NCBI GenBank assembly: GCA_002352185.1
Contig: DEHY01000021.1
Location: 1-7,258 of the forward strand
Reading direction: 5' to 3'
DNA length: 7,258 nucleotides
From: Competibacteraceae bacterium UBA2788
GTDB taxonomy: Bacteria; Pseudomonadota; Gammaproteobacteria; Competibacterales; Competibacteraceae
Positions within the stretch are counted from its first letter, which is position 1, and each line of letters begins with the position of its first letter. The notes beneath the pieces were generated by a model, which saw nothing but the letters and a program-made list of their open reading frames with translations, was not told the DNA's origin and searched no databases. Below are positions 1 through 7,258 of this stretch, in pieces. The translations under genes were made by a program, and so were the position numbers.

Positions 1-50
1 ATTTTGTGAACACGGCCTAGGAGGAGCGTGCGGTCATCGATAATCTGCGT
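1..50 (+). other. Tail of upstream region with TAG stop and orphan Shine-Dalgarno
   Basis: Too short to assign to a gene. In the frame of the following gene there is a TAG stop at 18-20, so that gene cannot extend left of base 21. The other two frames end at TGA 7-9 and TAA 41-43, so any of the three could carry the end of an upstream gene. The stop overlaps an AGGAGG at 19-24, a near-perfect ribosome binding sequence. No ATG, GTG or TTG lies at the usual distance from it in the frame of the next gene. The only nearby start codon is GTG at 28-30, which is in another frame and reaches a stop after about 31 codons. Confidence 0.5.
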
Positions 51-905
51 ATGGAAGAGCGCATTGGTGATGTGCGTCTGGGCCGCTACGGCGAGGTTTT
101 CAGGGGCAAGTCCGTTACATCGATGAATGATCTGCAAGGCTTGCATGGGAATTACGCCATACGGCATTTGGAAATCGACCCAAGTGAAGCGGATATCCCC
201 GATACCTTTGCCGCCGACAACGCAGCCAATGCTTGGCGTCATATCGACGACCGGTTGTATTTACTACGGATTGAGGACGTCGGTTTCGCGTTGAGAGGTT
301 CCACAATCGATATCACCGAGCTTGAGCGTGCTGTGAAGGCGCACGACAACGCGGTGCTTGAGCGATTTTGCGATTTGTGGGACGACCGGCGCGACCGGCG
401 ACCGGCGTTTGCCACTACCGAAATCGCGGTAGACGACATTTTGAAGGACGCTGGCGACGAATGGCCCAATGCCCTGCGTGATTTTCTGGGCTTGGGCTCC
501 TACAACCCCGAACCTCACGTCGACCCAATCCCCGTGCTGCTGATGCGCTATACGGTTGCCGAGGTTCTGGCTGACAAATCGAGTGGCGCGCCCGGTTTTG
601 CTATTCCCACATTGATTGATGGTTGGATCAACCCCTTTTTCTTTCCTACGCCCCAGCCCGCGCCAAATTCCACAGCGGCACAATACGAGGTCGGACGCTC
701 GGTCAACTTGCACCCTGCCACAACACAGACTGAATATCGCATGGGTATGGAACTGGTGCATAGCCGCATCGCCTACACACCAGAACATATCTGGCGCTTG
801 GGTCGGGTATCTCGCCCGCTGGCCGGCGATCTTGCGATCTTACGCGGCTTGCATCTGGCTTGGCTGCAACTGGAGGCGGATCGCGCCGACTTCGGCGCGC
901 CGTAA
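51..905 (+). CDS. Uncharacterised 284-residue protein, first gene of a two-gene operon
   Basis: I do not recognise this protein and see no catalytic motif, signal peptide or membrane helix. It looks soluble and is rich in Asp, Arg, Ala and Leu. Visible pieces are an acidic N-terminal third, an Arg/Asp cluster DDRRDRRP at residues 111-118, an aromatic and proline-rich stretch at about 186-205 (includes GWINPFFFPTPQPAP), and a C-terminal part containing VHSRIAYTPEHIWRLGRV. The start is uncertain: ATG 51 has no Shine-Dalgarno at normal distance, the strong AGGAGG at 19-24 is 26 bases away, and ATG 123 (residue 25) is an alternative that also lacks a good site. The stop is TAA 903-905, 5 bases before the next gene, so the two are probably co-transcribed. 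The reading frame is believable because the amino-acid composition is normal and it is the longest frame here; the 174-codon frame on the other strand is a shadow in matching codon phase. It could be a truncated or decayed version of a longer gene, given the in-frame TAG at 18-20 followed by coding-like sequence. Confidence 0.72.
   Translation: MEERIGDVRLGRYGEVFRGKSVTSMNDLQGLHGNYAIRHLEIDPSEADIPDTFAADNAANAWRHIDDRLYLLRIEDVGFALRGSTIDITELERAVKAHDNAVLERFCDLWDDRRDRRPAFATTEIAVDDILKDAGDEWPNALRDFLGLGSYNPEPHVDPIPVLLMRYTVAEVLADKSSGAPGFAIPTLIDGWINPFFFPTPQPAPNSTAAQYEVGRSVNLHPATTQTEYRMGMELVHSRIAYTPEHIWRLGRVSRPLAGDLAILRGLHLAWLQLEADRADFGAP
384..407 (+). repeat. Three near-tandem GACCGGCG units inside the first gene
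   Basis: The 8-mer GACCGGCG occurs at 384-391, 393-400 and 400-407. Read in the gene's frame it gives the charged cluster DDRRDRRPA, with the units in shifted phases, so the repeat is at the DNA level as well as the protein level. It may be a small slippage expansion or chance in a GC-rich Arg/Asp stretch. Confidence 0.45.
882..899 (+). promoter_or_regulatory. Hairpin at the end of the first gene, before the TPR gene start
   Basis: CGCGCCG (882-888) and CGGCGCG (893-899) form a perfect 7-base-pair stem with loop ACTT. The stem ends 3 bases before the first gene's TAA and 11 bases before ATG 911. There is no run of T after it, so it is not an intrinsic terminator. Its position over the place where a ribosome binding site would lie suggests a role in coupling translation of the two genes. 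That role is inference; a GC-rich coding end can form such a stem by chance. Confidence 0.35.
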
Positions 906-910
906 ACCCC

Positions 911-3010
911 ATGGCTCCAATTAATACCTCACCCGACTATCCAGCGCTCGACTCCGCAGCGCAAGCCTGGCTTGATGACTTCGCCGCCGATCCCCTGTCG
1001 GCGCTGGATCGCCTGCTCATGGGTAAGGTCTGGCTGGGTGGCTATGCGGCGGCGGAAACCTCCAACGCCCTGCCACAACTTTTACCCACCGCCTTGCTCG
1101 GCTGGCTGAAACAGCAGCTACACACCACGGAAGCACCGCCAGGTGTTAACGCCAAAATCTACGCCCAGGCACTGGTGGATGCATTCGCCCTGCTGCAAGG
1201 CTTCGACCTACCCCAGACCCGTGCCTGGTGCATCGAGCAGGTGACTGGCGTTTGGGCTTGGCTCAAGGTTCAAGCTGCTTTTCGCACACGCGATCCGCGC
1301 CCGGTGTTTTTACGTGCCTTGGCGCTGGCGCAACTGGATCGCAAGCTGCTACCTTTCTGGATGATGTTGTGTCGTCACGGCGTCAGGGAAGAAGCGGATC
1401 TGGCGTTGTTTGGCTTGCGCCGCATGCCCAAGGACGATCAGGGCGAAGTCGAGCGCGGCTTGCCACGCGCCCTGATTCAAGGCTTTCTCGATTATGGCCG
1501 CACGGCGGCGCGTGGCGACGATAGCCGGAAGAAGGAATGGCTGGCTGAGGTTGATTTCCTCACCGCCGTTTATCCGATGCGCCGGGATCAATGGGCTGGC
1601 GCTTTCCGAGAGGGGATGGCCCGGCGGAGTCCGCCCAAGCGTTTGCGCCATTGGCTCGACGAGCGTTATCCGGCGGCGAATCAGGAATCTCCAAGGGCCA
1701 ACCGCGCCGCGCCGCTCAAAGCGCCTTACTGGAACGATGAAATCAGGCCCTTGCTGGACCGTTTCGACCACACCCCCGAAACGGTATCCCCAGCGCTACG
1801 CGCCAAGCTGGACGAACACCGCCACTACGCACGCGAAACCGGCGACAGCTATTTTCTGACGCGCACTTTTAGGCAGCTGGGCGAGTATCTTTTGAATCAA
1901 GCCCTTGGCACACAAGCCATGCGCGATCCCGAGTGGGCGCTGGATCTCGGCCAGGAAGCCACGCTTTGGGAACCGAGCGACCATCATTCCTGGGCTCTGG
2001 TGGCGCGCACGCTGAACGCACTGGGCGACTGGACGCGCGCCCGCGCCGTATTTTGGTACGCACGCCGACGCTTTCCGCACAACCCGTTCAGCCACGCTCA
2101 ACTCGGTCATGCGCTGGCGATGCGCGATCTGGTGGACGAAGGCGAGGCGGTCTATCGCCAGGCCATCCGCCGCTTTCCCGACAATCCCGTGTGCTGGGCT
2201 GACTTGGCGCATACCCTGCGGGTGGCCGGACGACGCGAGCAAGCCTTGGCGGTTTGTCGGGAGGCCCAGGTTTACTTCCCGAAGGATCAAGTGCTCGCTT
2301 GCGGGCTGACCGGGGTGTTGATCGACCTTGGCCGCGCCGACGAAGCGCGTGCCGCGCTGGATCGGGCATACCAGGTATCGGACGCTTCGGAAAAGCAGCA
2401 ACGCACACTCGCCGATTTGCGGCGCCGACTGGACGCCGTGGAAGCGAGGCAGCCCCTGCCTTGGAAACACCCTTTTTTGGCCAAGGAAAGGATTTTGGGT
2501 GATTTCGCCAGCATCAACAGTCTGGTCGGCATCGATCTGTGTCCGATGCCGGCGCTGGGGTTAGCTGGGCTTTGGCGCAATGCCAACGAACTGCAACGCG
2601 CCCAGAGTGAACTGCAAGGGCTGGGCCGTTTTCCCGCCAGCGATGTGGAGCGCGGTTTGATCCTGGTACCCAGCGAAGGCTGGGCTGTCACCCGCGATTT
2701 CTTTCAGAACAGCGCCCAGCGTTATCCGGGCGACGGTTGCACTCAGGTACATTATCAGCGCGCCCGAGTTCGCGCCGGCGATCAGGTTAACGTAGCGGAT
2801 TGGAACAGTCTGCGCGGTCGCTTCGAGGAATACGCGCCAGTCATTCGCATCGAACAAAACCCCGCTGCCACGATGCCCGCCGCGTTGACCGACGATGATG
2901 CCGGACTTGATGAAGACAGTGCGCTCTCCACCTGGATGTATCAGGCCGGGGCCGGTTCGCGCCGCGATTTGGTTGAGGAAGACTTTCTCGCCGCACGCCA
3001 AGTGGCGTAG
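911..3010 (+). CDS. TPR-repeat protein of 699 residues, function unknown
   Basis: The recognisable part is four consecutive 34-residue tetratricopeptide repeats at residues 358-391, 392-425, 426-459 and 460-493. They show the usual pattern: a small or aromatic residue at 4, Leu/Gly at 7-8, Ala at 20 and 27, and FPxN or FPKD at the repeat end in the first three. TPR arrays form superhelical scaffolds for protein binding, so a partner-binding role is likely. Residues 1 to about 340 are probably mostly helical and match no family I know. The C-terminal region of about 200 residues is also unassigned and ends in an acidic stretch (TDDDAGLDEDS). There is no signal peptide or membrane helix, so the protein is probably cytoplasmic. 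I chose ATG 911 because it lies 5 bases after the upstream stop. A TTG at 860 would add 17 residues that overlap the upstream gene and read like low-complexity Gly/Arg sequence. No Shine-Dalgarno precedes 911, so translation probably depends on the upstream gene. The stop is TAG 3008-3010. Confidence 0.85.
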   Translation: MAPINTSPDYPALDSAAQAWLDDFAADPLSALDRLLMGKVWLGGYAAAETSNALPQLLPTALLGWLKQQLHTTEAPPGVNAKIYAQALVDAFALLQGFDLPQTRAWCIEQVTGVWAWLKVQAAFRTRDPRPVFLRALALAQLDRKLLPFWMMLCRHGVREEADLALFGLRRMPKDDQGEVERGLPRALIQGFLDYGRTAARGDDSRKKEWLAEVDFLTAVYPMRRDQWAGAFREGMARRSPPKRLRHWLDERYPAANQESPRANRAAPLKAPYWNDEIRPLLDRFDHTPETVSPALRAKLDEHRHYARETGDSYFLTRTFRQLGEYLLNQALGTQAMRDPEWALDLGQEATLWEPSDHHSWALVARTLNALGDWTRARAVFWYARRRFPHNPFSHAQLGHALAMRDLVDEGEAVYRQAIRRFPDNPVCWADLAHTLRVAGRREQALAVCREAQVYFPKDQVLACGLTGVLIDLGRADEARAALDRAYQVSDASEKQQRTLADLRRRLDAVEARQPLPWKHPFLAKERILGDFASINSLVGIDLCPMPALGLAGLWRNANELQRAQSELQGLGRFPASDVERGLILVPSEGWAVTRDFFQNSAQRYPGDGCTQVHYQRARVRAGDQVNVADWNSLRGRFEEYAPVIRIEQNPAATMPAALTDDDAGLDEDSALSTWMYQAGAGSRRDLVEEDFLAARQVA

Positions 3011-3140
3011 CTGGCACAAGCATGCCCGCTCCATATATGCCATCGTCGGATATATCTCCGCTTTCACGCAGCGTTTTCCCATCCAAGCAAATCGGTTCTC
3101 CTATCGAACATCCAGTTCGGCGACGCAGTCATCGTGGCGG

Positions 3141-3170
3141 TTGCATGACCGGTCACGGGGTCGGTAGTAT
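3141..3170 (+). promoter_or_regulatory. Candidate sigma-70 promoter for gltB
   Basis: TTGCAT at 3141-3146 and TAGTAT at 3165-3170 are separated by 18 bases. They match the -35 and -10 consensus at 3 of 6 and 4 of 6 positions. This is the best pair I could find in the gap and would give a leader of roughly 75 bases before gltB. The matches are weak, so the call rests mainly on position and on the palindrome in the spacer. Confidence 0.3.
3146..3155. promoter_or_regulatory. 10-base perfect palindrome TGACCGGTCA, possible operator
   Basis: TGACCGGTCA is identical to its reverse complement. It overlaps the last base of the candidate -35 box and runs into the spacer, a position where a dimeric regulator would control RNA polymerase binding. 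No specific regulator can be named from the sequence; gltB genes are commonly under nitrogen or amino-acid control, but this site does not match a consensus I can cite with confidence. Confidence 0.35.
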
Positions 3171-3240
3171 GCGGATTGCATCAAAAGACTCTATCTGCGG
3201 AGCCGCCAGCGCACGGAATGCAGCCAGCCGCCGTTATTTT

Positions 3241-3245
3241 GAGGA
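3241..3245 (+). promoter_or_regulatory. Ribosome binding site deciding the gltB start
   Basis: GAGGA at 3241-3245 sits 6 bases before ATG 3252. An in-frame ATG at 3246-3248 lies only 2 codons upstream but directly abuts the site, too close for initiation, so 3252 is the better start. Confidence 0.75.
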
Positions 3246-3251
3246 ATGACC

Positions 3252-7258
<4,007 letters not shown>

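Larger units (their letters stand above)
3011..3251 (+). other. Non-coding gap of about 240 bases upstream of gltB
   Basis: This stretch separates the TPR gene from gltB. A frame open from 3022 to 3249 exists, but it lacks a ribosome binding site and its product (Ser/Arg-rich, no pattern) does not look like a real protein. I see no stem followed by a T-run, so no intrinsic terminator for the upstream operon. The part at about 3030-3060 is relatively AT-rich and holds two 8-base palindromes, CATATATG (3032-3039) and GATATATC (3049-3056). The candidate promoter and palindrome for gltB lie in the second half. Confidence 0.7.

Noticed and set aside
860..910. TTG 860 as start of the TPR gene
   Set aside because: It would overlap the upstream gene by 46 bases and add a Gly/Arg-rich stretch with no natural look; ATG 911 directly after the upstream stop is simpler.
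1796..2470. 224-codon open frame on the - strand within the TPR gene
   Set aside because: In matching codon phase with the TPR frame, whose clear 34-residue repeats identify the real coding strand.
3012..3026. Possible sigma-54 promoter (TGGCAC then ATGC) upstream of gltB
   Set aside because: The -24 half matches, but only 9 bases separate GG from GC instead of the strict 10, and the -12 half is imperfect. It also starts just 2 bases after the TPR gene stop, about 230 bases from gltB.
3246..3248. ATG 3246 as gltB start
   Set aside because: It directly abuts the GAGGA ribosome binding site, leaving no room for initiation, while ATG 3252 has normal spacing.
3022..3249. 75-codon + strand frame between the TPR gene and gltB
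   Set aside because: No ribosome binding site, unpatterned Ser/Arg-rich product, and it overlaps the candidate promoter and the gltB ribosome binding site.

Overview
The window looks like a GC-rich proteobacterial chromosome, most likely gammaproteobacterial. This is inferred from the bacterial-type GltB sequence and from the codon use (Leu mostly CTG, few TTA/CTA/TCA codons). Genus and species cannot be fixed from the sequence alone.

Layout, all genes on the + strand. Bases 1-50 hold the tail of whatever lies upstream: an in-frame TAG and a strong but oddly placed Shine-Dalgarno-like AGGAGG. Bases 51-905 encode a 284-residue protein that I do not recognise. After a 5-base gap, bases 911-3010 encode a 699-residue protein with four back-to-back TPR repeats in its middle and unassigned helical and C-terminal regions. 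The tight spacing and the absence of a ribosome binding site for the second gene suggest a translationally coupled two-gene operon. Bases 3011-3251 are non-coding and hold a candidate promoter with a perfect 10-base palindrome in its spacer, then a clear ribosome binding site. From 3252 to the right edge runs gltB, the large subunit of glutamate synthase. It is open over 1335 complete codons and is cut by the window edge within its C-terminal beta-helix domain.

Function. gltB is a housekeeping nitrogen-assimilation gene: with GltD it turns glutamine plus 2-oxoglutarate into two glutamates. Everything needed for the visible part of the enzyme is present: propeptide, Cys nucleophile, amidotransferase motifs, FMN-domain motifs and the three-Cys iron-sulfur motif. 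The upstream pair is the only part of the window without a recognisable function. Nothing visible ties it to gltB beyond shared orientation, and no mobile element, RNA gene or CRISPR array was seen. I found no strong evidence for a new system. The best candidate for a second look is the uncharacterised protein/TPR-protein pair, whose upstream partners may lie outside the window.
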